Assembly (NCBI GenBank): GCA_031256035.1
Contig: JAIRRJ010000023.1
Span: 1-62,949, forward strand
Origin: Treponema sp.
GTDB lineage: Bacteria > Spirochaetota > Spirochaetia > Treponematales > Breznakiellaceae
Reading direction: 5' to 3'
Length of the DNA: 62,949 nt
A program made the translations under genes and the position numbers. The first letter of the stretch is position 1, and each line of letters begins with the position of its first letter. Below the pieces are notes generated by a model. The model worked only from the letters and a program-made list of their open reading frames with translations, ran no database searches and was not told the DNA's origin. This document shows positions 35,397 to 44,462 of this stretch, in pieces.

Positions 35397-36584
35397 TCAT
35401 TCCACTTCCATTCTGCGGCGGAACCACAAAATCATGCTGTTGAGGATCAGTATGATCGTAAAGAGCGTTACGCCGATTGAAAAAAGCATCTCGCTGTGTC
35501 TGCCCGATGCATAGCCCATCTCCATAGCGATTGTGGAGGTTAATGTTCTCACGCTTGCAAGAGGATTAACTGTTAGCTGAGGAGAATTTCCCGCTACAAG
35601 AATTACCGCCATGGTTTCGCCAACCGCTCGGGAAATACCGAGGATTACTCCCGCAATAACTCCCGAACTTGCGTGGGGCAGCACCACCCTCCATGATGTC
35701 TGCATCTTACTCGCGCCGAGGGAAAGGCTCGCCTCCCGCACCGCAAGCGGGACTGCACGCAGGGATGTTTCGGCAATGGTGATCACTGTTGGCAGTATCA
35801 TCAGCGCAAGCACGATTATTGCCGATAGCAGGGTGTTGCCGGACGGCACTTTGAAAATACTTTTGACTAGCGGCACAATTACCATGAGTCCGAAAAAGCC
35901 GTACACCACCGAAGGAATTCCGGCAAGCAGTTCAACTCCCGCGCGCATAATTGACGCCGGTTTTGGTGCAAGGAATTCCGCCATGAAGAGTGCGCAAAGC
36001 AGGGCAATGGGGACGCCAAGCAAAATTGCCCCGAAACTCGCTATCAGAGTTCCGGCGATCATCGGGAAAATCCCGAAAACCTTGTCCCTGCTTGGGCGCC
36101 ATTCAAGGCCGGCAAGGAATTTCCCCAGGCCGTACGGCGGCTCCGGCAGGATGATGTGGATTCGTTTTTCAAGCGCAGAGATAGCAGCCGGCCAGCTTAC
36201 CGTATGCACATAACTTTCGGGATAGGTGATTTTTATTTCTCCGCTGGGCGCCAGCTTTAGTTTTTTTTGCGGGTCTTTTTCATTGTTATCAACCCAAATG
36301 TCCAGCGTTTCTTCGCCATCTGCAGCTGGGAAACGAATTGAAATCAACTCGGCATTTTTCGGAATATCAATGAAGGTAGAATGATCCTGATAAAGTACGC
36401 CGTTGACCGTAAGCGTATCAATCCGCTGTGCAACCAGCCGGATACCGGAAGCGGTGGAAACAATGAACGGCATCGTTCCCTGGGCAAAAACAAACAGCAG
36501 GATGGCGCCCAATGCCAGTACGGAAAAGAGCGCCACGATGCTGAACAGATGTTTAAAAAAAACATCCGTAAACTTTCGATTCAT
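35397..36584 (-). CDS. pstC: Phosphate ABC transporter permease PstC
   Basis: 395 residues. N-terminal helix, then an extracytoplasmic insert of about 120 residues (35-160), longer than in short PstC proteins, then the permease core with FLAPKPASIMRAGVELLAGIPSVVYGFFGL and LGASKMQTSWRVVLPHASSG. Partner of PstA. The insert is seen in some PstC proteins and has no assigned role here. 18 bp after pstS. Confidence 0.93.
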   Translation of the reverse strand: MNRKFTDVFFKHLFSIVALFSVLALGAILLFVFAQGTMPFIVSTASGIRLVAQRIDTLTVNGVLYQDHSTFIDIPKNAELISIRFPAADGEETLDIWVDNNEKDPQKKLKLAPSGEIKITYPESYVHTVSWPAAISALEKRIHIILPEPPYGLGKFLAGLEWRPSRDKVFGIFPMIAGTLIASFGAILLGVPIALLCALFMAEFLAPKPASIMRAGVELLAGIPSVVYGFFGLMVIVPLVKSIFKVPSGNTLLSAIIVLALMILPTVITIAETSLRAVPLAVREASLSLGASKMQTSWRVVLPHASSGVIAGVILGISRAVGETMAVILVAGNSPQLTVNPLASVRTLTSTIAMEMGYASGRHSEMLFSIGVTLFTIILILNSMILWFRRRMEVE

Positions 36585-36602
36585 CGAATCTATTCTACAG
36601 TT

Positions 36603-37445
36603 TTACTTGGGTGGAAGGACATAGCTTTTCTTTACAATGTCCGCTCCTGCTGTTCCAAGTATCCACGCGATAAAAGCCGAGCTTTCCGGGTGAGGGCTGC
36701 TTCCGGTAAGCACGATAAAGGGACGCGCGATCTTGTATGACATATTCGCCACATTGCCGCCGGTTGCGGCAACTCCGCCCACCGCGATGGCTTTGATTGT
36801 TTCATCCACTGAACCGAGGGAGATATAACCGATAGCGTCAGCGTTCTGCGCGATGGCGGCTTTGATTGCGCCGGTACTGGTGAATTCATTTGCACCCGCG
36901 AGCAGCTTGCCCTGGAAACCGACCAGCTCTTCAAAAGCGCCGCGTGTGCCGGAACCTTCCTCGCGGCTGATTACCGCGATCTTCCCGCGCTTGGCTCCGC
37001 CTGAAACCTGGCTCCAATCGGTAATCGTTCCGGTGTAGATGTTCCGTATCTGTTCAATGGTAAGGTCGCCTGCCGGATTGTCTTTGTTTACGATAACAGC
37101 GATCCCGTCAATGGCGATGATGATTTCTTTCAATCCTGTACCCTGCTCTGCGGGGGTAAGCTCGCGGCTGGACATACCGATCTGGTAGAGCGAACCGGCA
37201 TTCTTGATCCCGTCACCCGAACCGGTTCCGTTGATATTAACCTTGATGTGGGGCTTTGCCTTCTGGTATTCAGCGGCAAGCTGCTCCATCAGCGGCGTTA
37301 CCGAAGTGGAACCGCCGACTTCGATTGTGTAAGGCGCAGTGGATGGTGCGGCACTTGCGCTTGAACCTGTATCCTTATTGCCGCCAGCGAAAGCGCCGGT
37401 CAGGACAAGAACACCCATTAAAACAGCGATAATCTTAATCTTCAT
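36603..37445 (-). CDS. pstS: Phosphate-binding protein PstS
   Basis: 280 residues from the ATG at 37445, chosen because AGGAG precedes it (an upstream in-frame start at 37484 adds an unlikely leader). Signal peptide MKIKIIAVLMGVLVLTGAFA without a lipobox cysteine. The mature protein has GGSTSVTPLMEQLAAEY, NGTGSGDGIKNA and SREEGSGTRGAFEELV, the phosphate-binding loops of the PBP-like fold. First gene of the pst-pho operon. Confidence 0.95.
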   Translation of the reverse strand: MKIKIIAVLMGVLVLTGAFAGGNKDTGSSASAAPSTAPYTIEVGGSTSVTPLMEQLAAEYQKAKPHIKVNINGTGSGDGIKNAGSLYQIGMSSRELTPAEQGTGLKEIIIAIDGIAVIVNKDNPAGDLTIEQIRNIYTGTITDWSQVSGGAKRGKIAVISREEGSGTRGAFEELVGFQGKLLAGANEFTSTGAIKAAIAQNADAIGYISLGSVDETIKAIAVGGVAATGGNVANMSYKIARPFIVLTGSSPHPESSAFIAWILGTAGADIVKKSYVLPPK

Positions 37446-37490
37446 AATTTGCTCCTTTGAATTAACATTAAGCAAAACGTACAAAGGGTT

Positions 37491-37529
37491 TGTTAAGAGG
37501 CTGTAAACTGATTGTTAAAATTTGGTTAA
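37491..37529 (-). promoter_or_regulatory. Pho box: four TTAACA-type repeats at 11-bp period
   Basis: On the minus strand, reading toward pstS: TTAACC (37529-37524), TTAACA (37518-37513), TTTACA (37507-37502), TTAACA (37496-37491). Start-to-start spacing is exactly 11 bp, the TT(A/T)ACA-N5 pattern bound by PhoP-type regulators in Bacillus. It ends about 46 bp before the pstS start, so the last copy can stand in for a -35 region. The divergent gene at 37583 could also be affected. Confidence 0.82.
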
Positions 37530-37548
37530 AAATTGAATGACTTAAAAT

Positions 37549-37577
37549 TGTCAAAAAGCAAATAATGCGGTATATTA
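37549..37577 (+). promoter_or_regulatory. Promoter with -10 abutting the start of the exported-protein gene
   Basis: TTGTCA (37549-37554), 17-bp spacer, TATATT (37572-37577), then ACTGA and ATG at 37583. No Shine-Dalgarno sequence, so the transcript should be leaderless. It lies 20 bp from the Pho box, so phosphate control is possible. Confidence 0.55.
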
Positions 37578-37582
37578 CTGAT

Positions 37583-38254
37583 ATGAACAAGTTTTTGTTA
37601 TTCATTATCCTTGGCGCAATGGGGCTTCCCTTATTTGCGCAGGTTGATATTTTCAGGCTTGCCCCCGGAGCGGAAGAACAGCTTGCCGGTTTGCTTAATA
37701 AACCCGCGATGGTAAAACCGGCGGTTGCGGCACCGCTGGGGAAAAACAGGTTTACCCTGGAAACGGACGCCCATGTTTTTACGGATCAGGTAAGCGTTAT
37801 CCAGGTTGCGGAAGCGCTGTTTGATTTGGCAAGTTACCCCAAAAACTTTGACGGTAAACTGGGCAAGGTTTTAACCAGAATTATAAGCCGCGGGGAAAAT
37901 GAACTGACTGTTGAATACACTCCGATTTCCGTAATCTCCCTTGGCATTCAAATCAAAACGCCCTATCTTTCTACCGTAAAAATCCTTGAATATAGCGACA
38001 AAAGGTTCTGCATGGAGTTCAGGCAACTGCCTCAGGACACCGAATCCAACAAGAAAATTAAAAATCTTTATGCGCCGCGGTATGCGCAGGAAGTAACTAT
38101 AAACGGCAAGGTATACACCTACATCAGAATATACGGCATGGAAGATGTGGACGCCAGTATTCTGCCGGGTGCAAGAGGCACGCTGGAAAGAAACGCAGGG
38201 CCGACAAATATTGAGGCGCTGCTTTTGCTCATTGAAGCGGCAAAGAAATACTAA
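37583..38254 (+). CDS. Hypothetical exported protein divergent from pstS
   Basis: 223 residues from ATG 37583, where a signal peptide MNKFLLFIILGAMGLPLFAQ begins (ATG 37565 would add six residues and break the signal). The mature part has FTDQVSVIQVAEALFDLASYPKNFDGKLG and beta-strand-rich sequence, loosely like an SRPBCC/START-type lipid-binding fold. That is a guess from pattern. Ends 2 bp before the convergent rmuC stop. Confidence 0.65.
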   Translation: MNKFLLFIILGAMGLPLFAQVDIFRLAPGAEEQLAGLLNKPAMVKPAVAAPLGKNRFTLETDAHVFTDQVSVIQVAEALFDLASYPKNFDGKLGKVLTRIISRGENELTVEYTPISVISLGIQIKTPYLSTVKILEYSDKRFCMEFRQLPQDTESNKKIKNLYAPRYAQEVTINGKVYTYIRIYGMEDVDASILPGARGTLERNAGPTNIEALLLLIEAAKKY

Positions 38255-38256
38255 AC

Positions 38257-39576
38257 TTATTCATCGTCCTGTTCATTGGCAATGTCGATATTGCCGATTA
38301 ACGCGGTTGATTCGGAAACTGGTAATTCCTCAACAGATTTTAATTTTCTTTCTATTGTCCGGGACTTGGTTTCTACATTGTCAATTTCATTGGTAGCCGC
38401 AACTAGTTTTTTCTTTGTATTTGCCAAAGCTTCTCCGAAATTGCGGAAACCGGTTTTCACCGCGCCGAGAGTTTTCCATACTTCGCTTGAACGCTTTTCA
38501 ATCGCCAGTGTCTGGAAACCCATTTGCAGGCTGTTCAACAGAGCGGCAAAATTTGTGGGACCGACAATGGTGATCTTGTACTCTCTGCGCAACGTTTCAC
38601 ATAACGATGTTCTTTTGATTATTTCAGCAAACAACCCCTCTGTCGGAACGAACATTAGCGCGAAATCTGTGGTTCGCGGAGGATTTATATATTTTTCGCA
38701 TATTCTCTTCGCTTCTTTTTTTATGGTACTTTCGAAATCTTTTGAAATTGAGGCAATTTCCTCTTTTGAAAGATTTTCATACGCGTTGATCAGCCTCTGG
38801 TAGTCTTCGATTGGATATTTTGAATCAACGGGAAGAAGGAGGGCTTCATTTACATCGTTTTTATTCGGAAGTTTAATTGCATAGTCTACCCGCTCCGAAG
38901 AATTTTCCTTGACGACAACCTGCTTTTCAAATTGTTCATTGGACAGCATTTGTTCGAGTATTGCCCCCAACTGGCTTTCGCCGAATTGCCCGCGCTGGCT
39001 GACATTTGTTATTACCTTTTTCAGATCGCCAACGCCGGTGGCAAGCGCCTGCATTTCACCGAGGCCTTTTTGCACCGATTCAAGCTGGGAGTTGACCATC
39101 TGAAAAGATTCATTCAGCCGCTTTTCAAGCGTATTGTGCAATTTTTCATCGACTGTCAGGCGCATCTTTTCCAGTTTTTCACCGTTTTCTCTTTGAATAT
39201 CCGCTAGTTTTCTTTCAACTGTTTCTCTGTTTCTTTCCAGACTGTCCTTGGTGTCCCTGCCAAGAGCCTCAATTCTTGATGACGATTTTTCTTCAAATGA
39301 TTTCAAAGACGCGGCAAGTTCTTCCCGCACAGATCGCAGCGACAAGGATAATTCCTCCCGCGATTCTTTCGCGGATTTATTTGTTTCTTCCCTGTTTCTG
39401 CCGAATTCATCGCGTATACTGGATTCATTTTTGTCGAGCCTTTGATCATACTCCGTTAATTTTCGCACAACATGATCCTGCGGATTCTGCCGGTTTTTCA
39501 AAAGAAGTATCATTATCAAAATGAATTGAATGACAACAACAGCTAAAATTATGAACTGAATAAATCCGTATTCCAT
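38257..39576 (-). CDS. rmuC: DNA recombination protein RmuC
   Basis: 439 residues. One N-terminal membrane helix (FIILAVVVIQFILIMILLL), a coiled-coil region about 35-170, then the RmuC core (RGQFGESQLGAILEQML, YAIKLPNKNDVNEALLLPVDSKYP, GLFAEIIKR, VGPTNFAALLNSLQMGFQTLAIE), which has an endonuclease-like fold. In E. coli it limits DNA inversions between repeats. 20 bp after tyrS, probably co-transcribed. Confidence 0.92.
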   Translation of the reverse strand: MEYGFIQFIILAVVVIQFILIMILLLKNRQNPQDHVVRKLTEYDQRLDKNESSIRDEFGRNREETNKSAKESREELSLSLRSVREELAASLKSFEEKSSSRIEALGRDTKDSLERNRETVERKLADIQRENGEKLEKMRLTVDEKLHNTLEKRLNESFQMVNSQLESVQKGLGEMQALATGVGDLKKVITNVSQRGQFGESQLGAILEQMLSNEQFEKQVVVKENSSERVDYAIKLPNKNDVNEALLLPVDSKYPIEDYQRLINAYENLSKEEIASISKDFESTIKKEAKRICEKYINPPRTTDFALMFVPTEGLFAEIIKRTSLCETLRREYKITIVGPTNFAALLNSLQMGFQTLAIEKRSSEVWKTLGAVKTGFRNFGEALANTKKKLVAATNEIDNVETKSRTIERKLKSVEELPVSESTALIGNIDIANEQDDE

Positions 39577-39596
39577 TTACAACCAGCCTGTATGTG

Positions 39597-40838
39597 TTAT
39601 TTCGCTATTACCAGCATGTACCGCTTTTTACCGGCGCGCAGGATTAACTCCCCTTCCGCGTTGAGGCGCTCCGCTGTAACAAGGGCGGCTGCATCTCCGA
39701 TTGCCGCTAGTTCTCCGCCGCTGTTTGACACAAACGCCCCGCCCTGTTCGACAAGGCGGCGGCCTTCGCTTTTGCTGGGCGCTAACCCCGCATCGCAGAA
39801 TAAATCCACCACATTGTAACCGGCTTCAAAACGTGAACGCGCAAGTTCCGCCCTGGGCATGGCTGATTTGTCGCCGCCGCCACCGAAAGCTGCAATCGCG
39901 CCGGCAAGAGCCTTGTCCGCTTCGGCTTTGCCGTGAATCAAAGCGGTAACTTCCCAAGCGAGGCGTTCCTTTGCATCATTGGGATTCTTGCCCGGCGCGC
40001 ATAGCGCATCACACTCTTCAACAGGCAAAAAAGTAAACAAGAGCAGGAAACGGCGGATGTCCGCATCCTGGACATTGCGCCAGTACTGAAAAAATTCGTA
40101 AGGAGTAGTAATCGCCGGATCAAGGAAAAGCGCCCCCTTTAAGGTTTTTCCCATTTTGCCGCCGTCCGCAGTGCTTATGAGGGGGAAGGTCAGGGCGAAG
40201 ACTTCGGTCCTTTCGACCCGGCGGATGAGGTCAACCCCGGCAACAATATTTCCCCACTGATCATCCCCGCCGATTTGCAGGCGGCAGCCGAAACGGCGGT
40301 ACAGTTCAAGAAAGTCGTAACTCTGAAGGAGCTGATAGTTAAATTCGATAAACGAAAGACCCGTCTCCATACGCATTTTGTAAGCTTCAAAACTCAGCAT
40401 CCGGTTCACGGAAAAGTGGCTGCCGATTTCGCGCAAAAAGTCTATGTAATTGAGATTGGCAAGCCAATCCTTGTTGTTGGCTGTTATTTTTCTGTCAGTG
40501 TCAAAGCCAATGAAACGATCAAGCTGAGCTTTAATTGATTCTACGTTTTTATCCAATTCATCGTAACTAAGGATTTTACGTGATTCTGTTCTTCCCGAAG
40601 GATCGCCGATTCTTGCTGTCCCGCCTCCCATGAGCGCAATTCCCCTGTGTCCCGCGTTTGTAAGATGGCGGTACGCAAAAAAGGGAACCATGTGCCCAAT
40701 ATGGGCGCTTGACCCGGTTGGATCGATGCCAATATAAAAAGTAACAGGCCCTTCACTCATCAAATGGGAAAGTCTCTCGACATCGCTGCATTGGGCAAAA
40801 AATCCCCGTGTTTTTAAGTTTTCTATTGCTGGGTGCAT
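39597..40838 (-). CDS. tyrS: Tyrosyl-tRNA synthetase
   Basis: 413 residues. HIGH-type motif SSAHIGHMVPF, the Tyr-specific YQLLQSYDF and GGDDQWGNIVAG, KMSKS-type loop GGKMGKTLKGA, and a C-terminal S4 RNA-binding domain (KSEGRRLVEQGGAFVSN). Charges tRNA-Tyr. No T-box leader is seen upstream. Confidence 0.95.
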   Translation of the reverse strand: MHPAIENLKTRGFFAQCSDVERLSHLMSEGPVTFYIGIDPTGSSAHIGHMVPFFAYRHLTNAGHRGIALMGGGTARIGDPSGRTESRKILSYDELDKNVESIKAQLDRFIGFDTDRKITANNKDWLANLNYIDFLREIGSHFSVNRMLSFEAYKMRMETGLSFIEFNYQLLQSYDFLELYRRFGCRLQIGGDDQWGNIVAGVDLIRRVERTEVFALTFPLISTADGGKMGKTLKGALFLDPAITTPYEFFQYWRNVQDADIRRFLLLFTFLPVEECDALCAPGKNPNDAKERLAWEVTALIHGKAEADKALAGAIAAFGGGGDKSAMPRAELARSRFEAGYNVVDLFCDAGLAPSKSEGRRLVEQGGAFVSNSGGELAAIGDAAALVTAERLNAEGELILRAGKKRYMLVIAK

Positions 40839-40897
40839 GGATTTATTGTATCGAATTTGCCCTGTTTAAGCCAAGCTGGTCTATGGAGCTTTTTTAC

Positions 40898-40927
40898 TTG
40901 ACAAAGAAAAATATTGGACTGTATTGT
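40898..40927 (+). promoter_or_regulatory. Promoter for the small exported protein gene
   Basis: TTGACA (40898-40903), 18-bp spacer, TATTGT (40922-40927). A conventional leader with GGAGG follows before ATG 40963. Confidence 0.5.
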
Positions 40928-40962
40928 GAATAAGGGTATTAATTTTTTTGGAGGTCATAATA

Positions 40963-41283
40963 ATGAAAAAAACATTTTTTTTCGCCGTGGTTCTGTTTCT
41001 CGCTTTCACCGCTGTGGTTTTTGCCAGCCGGACGGAGATAGACGAAGCTCTCAATTCATACGAAGCCATTGTGGTTGAGGCGGAGAATTTGGCTCAAATG
41101 CTGCTGGTCGATCCGGCCAACTTTTCCGCTCTGGATGAGAAAGCAACAGCCGCAGGAACAAAGATTACCGCGGTCGCAAATGAAAGGGAATGGATGATTC
41201 AGGATGCCAAACGTTCAGCGGCGCTTAGGCTCAGGTTTAACGCCGCAATGGCGACAGTGATACAAAAGTTGTTGAAATACTAA
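40963..41283 (+). CDS. Small exported helical protein
   Basis: 106 residues from ATG 40963, with TTGGAGG ahead. Signal peptide ends AFTAVVFA; the mature part of about 85 residues is predicted helical (RTEIDEALNSYEAIVVEAENLAQM, read in parts). No lipobox and no recognised family. Stands alone between tyrS and the convergent NlpC/P60-like gene. Confidence 0.65.
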   Translation: MKKTFFFAVVLFLAFTAVVFASRTEIDEALNSYEAIVVEAENLAQMLLVDPANFSALDEKATAAGTKITAVANEREWMIQDAKRSAALRLRFNAAMATVIQKLLKY

Positions 41284-41306
41284 GGCTCTGACAAGAGACT
41301 AAGGCT

Positions 41307-42416
41307 TTAATTTTTATTCAGTTTCTCTATTACAGGAACCAGTGTCCTTATGCGTACCACCCTGCCGCCTCCATATTCTCTGAAGGCGCGGTAACGTTCT
41401 CCGTCATCGGAAAAGGGGCTGTCTTTTTCACCTGGGAAGGGGGCGAAACGTTTTTGTGTCCAACGGAGGGATAGATCGCTTAAGGACAGCGCAGGTTTTG
41501 CCGGATCAAAATAAATGAAAGATTCGTGAGCGCCGCGTTCCTGCAAGGGCGCTTCGTCCGTGCATTGCAGATAACGGATTGTTCCTTTGGAAAAATCTAT
41601 TGACTGAATGATTGCCGAATGCGCCATGCCGCCGGAAGCTTCCCTGAAAAGAATAATGTCGGCGGGGCGCAGATTTCGGATTTCGTCATTAACTGCGATA
41701 ATCTGTGAACTCCTTGAATTAAAAAAAGAAGTGCCTACATACAGGGAAGGATCTCTCCCGCGCGGAACCCCCAAAACAGGGCTTAAAGTCATGCCAAGAT
41801 CGATTCCGCCCTGCTTGCCGATGTAGGAAAGAATGTGCCAAACAAAACCTGAACAGTCCATTCCCACACGCCCGATGCAATACAAATAATTGTAGACATC
41901 GCTTTCCAGCGCGCCCTTTCCCGTTGTCAGCACATAAGGTTTGTGGGGAAGCCCGCGGTAGGAGCCCGCCTTCATCCGCGCAATGTCAAAAAGATCTGCG
42001 GAAAAACTCCAGCTCTGCTGTGAAATGTCAAAAATAAAAACACGATCCCTCCCGGAAGAAAGGGAGCTTATATATTCTTCAAAAGCCGCAGAATTAAGGT
42101 GTTCTTCAATGACGGCCATGAGCATTCCGGGGCTTCCCTTGCCGCTTCCGAAAAAATCCCAACCGGTTTCAGTTAACATATCCCGTTCATGATTTTCCGC
42201 AAACGGCATCCTGATAGTCATCACCCTGCTGCCGATGATTCTCGTCCTGAAACAGAGCCTGTATGCTTCTTCAATGACCCGCTCTATTCCGTTTCCCCAG
42301 AGCCGTGCGGGATCGGAAAATGAAGACAAGTGATCGGTCTGCGCCGCACAAAACCGGGAGCCGGTCAGAAAGAAAAAACCAATGGCGGCTGACAATATTC
42401 CCAAACGGCTGACCAC
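41307..42416 (-). CDS. Exported NlpC/P60-like cysteine hydrolase
   Basis: 369 residues. Signal sequence IGFFFLTGSRFCAAQ. The second half has GRVGMDCSGFVWHIL, with a DCSGFV catalytic-Cys block, and LRPADIILFREASGGMAHSAIIQS, with the His block. These are NlpC/P60 (CHAP-like) features of peptidoglycan amidases or endopeptidases. 3 bp after nagB in the same direction, so it may act with nagA and nagB in wall turnover. The N-terminal 150 residues are unrecognised. Confidence 0.72.
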   Translation of the reverse strand: MVSRLGILSAAIGFFFLTGSRFCAAQTDHLSSFSDPARLWGNGIERVIEEAYRLCFRTRIIGSRVMTIRMPFAENHERDMLTETGWDFFGSGKGSPGMLMAVIEEHLNSAAFEEYISSLSSGRDRVFIFDISQQSWSFSADLFDIARMKAGSYRGLPHKPYVLTTGKGALESDVYNYLYCIGRVGMDCSGFVWHILSYIGKQGGIDLGMTLSPVLGVPRGRDPSLYVGTSFFNSRSSQIIAVNDEIRNLRPADIILFREASGGMAHSAIIQSIDFSKGTIRYLQCTDEAPLQERGAHESFIYFDPAKPALSLSDLSLRWTQKRFAPFPGEKDSPFSDDGERYRAFREYGGGRVVRIRTLVPVIEKLNKN

Positions 42417-42419
42417 TAT

Positions 42420-43217
42420 TTACACTCCGCTTTCAATTGCGTCTTTCTCAATATCCTTGAAATAACGAACAGTCCCCACTTTCAGCTCTTCTGTGGCGTC
42501 TTCATCACAGACTATTACCGCCTTAGGGTGCATTTGCAGGCATGACAAAGTCCACATATGGTTAACGCCATCTTCAACCACAGCTTTCAAGGCGCGTGCC
42601 TTGCCACGTCCGCTGACGATGATTACAACTTCGCGGGCGGACATTACAGTCCCCACTCCCACGGTTAAAGCGGCGCTTGGCACCTTTGAAGGATCTCCGC
42701 CGAAAAAACGCGCGTTGGCGGCTTTGGTTTCACTGGTGAGGGTTTTAATCCTTGTCCGCGAATTGAGAGAAGAGCCGGGTTCATTAAAAGCGATGTGGCC
42801 GTCGCTGCCCATGCCGCCCAGAAAAAGTTCAATCCCGCCTTCGGCTGCGATAGCTTCTTCGTAGAGCCTACATTCTTTTTCCGTGTCCTTTGCCATACCG
42901 TCAAGAATGTGAATATGTTTTGGATCTATATCAACATGGTTAAAAAGATTTTCCATCATAAAATAACGGTAACTTTGAGGATGATCCGCGGAAAGACCGA
43001 TGTATTCATCCATGTTGAATGTGCGCACATTGGCAAAGGAAAGTTTTTTTTCGCCGTTCATTCTGATGAATTCCCGGTATATTCCCAGCGGGCTTGATCC
43101 TGTCGGAAGCCCCAGTACAAAATGTTTGTCCCGTCCATGGGAATTGATTTTGTCCGCAATGTAACGGGCTGTCCAACGGCTCGCCCTTTCATGATCAGGG
43201 TGAATAATTAAACGCAT
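42420..43217 (-). CDS. nagB: Glucosamine-6-phosphate deaminase
   Basis: 265 residues. LGLPTGSSPLGIYRE, FNMDEYIGLSADHPQSYRYFM, GGMGSDGHIAFNEPGSSL and the late VSGRGKARAL match NagB. Converts glucosamine-6-phosphate to fructose-6-phosphate and ammonia. Its start overlaps nagA by 10 bases. Together they feed N-acetylglucosamine from chitin or wall recycling into glycolysis. Confidence 0.96.
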   Translation of the reverse strand: MRLIIHPDHERASRWTARYIADKINSHGRDKHFVLGLPTGSSPLGIYREFIRMNGEKKLSFANVRTFNMDEYIGLSADHPQSYRYFMMENLFNHVDIDPKHIHILDGMAKDTEKECRLYEEAIAAEGGIELFLGGMGSDGHIAFNEPGSSLNSRTRIKTLTSETKAANARFFGGDPSKVPSAALTVGVGTVMSAREVVIIVSGRGKARALKAVVEDGVNHMWTLSCLQMHPKAVIVCDEDATEELKVGTVRYFKDIEKDAIESGV

Positions 43218-44419
43218 TTTTGAAAATCCTCCTTCACTATTTTTCCGCCAATCATCACAAGGCGAATTTCAAAATTATGATCAAATACTGTTATGTCAGC
43301 AAACCGTCCGGGAATGATGGCGCCCTGATTATTGTAGCGCATAACCTGCGCCGGATTGAAAGATGCTGTTTTTACGGCGTCTTCCGGGCTGAAACCGCCT
43401 GAAACAAGATTTTGAATCCCTCGGATCATCGTCAGCCCTGAACCGGCGATAACATCATCAGACTTCCGGCGGAAGACGCCGCCCTCAAAATGCACTTCTT
43501 CGCCATTTGCGAAGAAGGGGCCTTCTTTCTGCTCTGTAGGTTTTAGCCCGTCTGTTACCAGCACAATCTTGTCGATGGGCTTGTCCCGCAAAAGCAGTTT
43601 AAGGACATCGGGGTGCACATGGAAACCGTCGGCAATAATTTCGCAGGACATTTCCGGGTGAATCAGTATCGCGCCGACTGCGTTAGGGTTCCGGTGATCC
43701 AGCCTTCTCATCGCGTTGAAAAGATGGGTGGAGTGAAGTATCCCGGTCTGCATACCTTCCACCATGTTTTCATAGTCAGCGTTTGTATGCCCTGCCTGCA
43801 GAATAATTCCCTTCTTGATGCAAAACAGAGACAGCTCCCTCATGTGTTTTAACTCAGGAGCCACGGTCATATTTACAATGCGCCCGGAAGCCGCATCCCA
43901 AAGCTTTTCCATAAATTGAAGGTCAACAGGCCGCACTGTTTCTTTTCTTTGCACCCCCAGCCGCTCTGTTGAAATAAACGGGCCTTCAAGATGCAGCCCC
44001 ATGATGCGGGCGCCCTCTTCCCTGCCCATCGCAAATACGATTTCCCGCACGGCCTGAAGCATATGTTCAGGTTCACTGGGGTACAAAGTGGGGTTAAAGG
44101 CCGTTACACCATGCCCGGCAAGCAGCCTGGACATGGCAAGAACCGATTCCGTTCCGGCAGGCGGCATAAAGCCCGCATCCTCAGTTCCGTAACCGCCGAT
44201 GCCGTGAACATGGGTATCAATAAAACCGGGAGCGATATATGCGCCACCTGCGTCTATCAAGCGGACATTGCTTTCAAAATGCCGCTGTTCAAAACGTTTT
44301 TGCGAAAAAACATCGGCAATACGGCCGTCTTCAACCAATACCGCACAGCGTTCCATGACGGCAAAACCTGAAAGAACAGTACCGTTGAAAATACAGACAT
44401 TGCGCGAAGAATTAACCAT
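43208..44419 (-). CDS. nagA: N-acetylglucosamine-6-phosphate deacetylase
   Basis: 403 residues. PGFIDTHVHGIGGYG (metal His), MGLHLEGPFIS, QAGHTNADYENM, HLFNAMRRLDHRNPNAVG, VTDGL and the C-terminal amidohydrolase tail GRFADITVFD are all present. Removes acetate from GlcNAc-6-phosphate, supplying nagB. ATG 44419 is the start of the nagA-nagB-NlpC operon and is divergent from the GH5-like gene. Confidence 0.95.
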   Translation of the reverse strand: MVNSSRNVCIFNGTVLSGFAVMERCAVLVEDGRIADVFSQKRFEQRHFESNVRLIDAGGAYIAPGFIDTHVHGIGGYGTEDAGFMPPAGTESVLAMSRLLAGHGVTAFNPTLYPSEPEHMLQAVREIVFAMGREEGARIMGLHLEGPFISTERLGVQRKETVRPVDLQFMEKLWDAASGRIVNMTVAPELKHMRELSLFCIKKGIILQAGHTNADYENMVEGMQTGILHSTHLFNAMRRLDHRNPNAVGAILIHPEMSCEIIADGFHVHPDVLKLLLRDKPIDKIVLVTDGLKPTEQKEGPFFANGEEVHFEGGVFRRKSDDVIAGSGLTMIRGIQNLVSGGFSPEDAVKTASFNPAQVMRYNNQGAIIPGRFADITVFDHNFEIRLVMIGGKIVKEDFQKCV

Positions 44420-44462
44420 AATAAAAGTATAGCAGATTTACAGATTATTTCAAAATTTGCAT

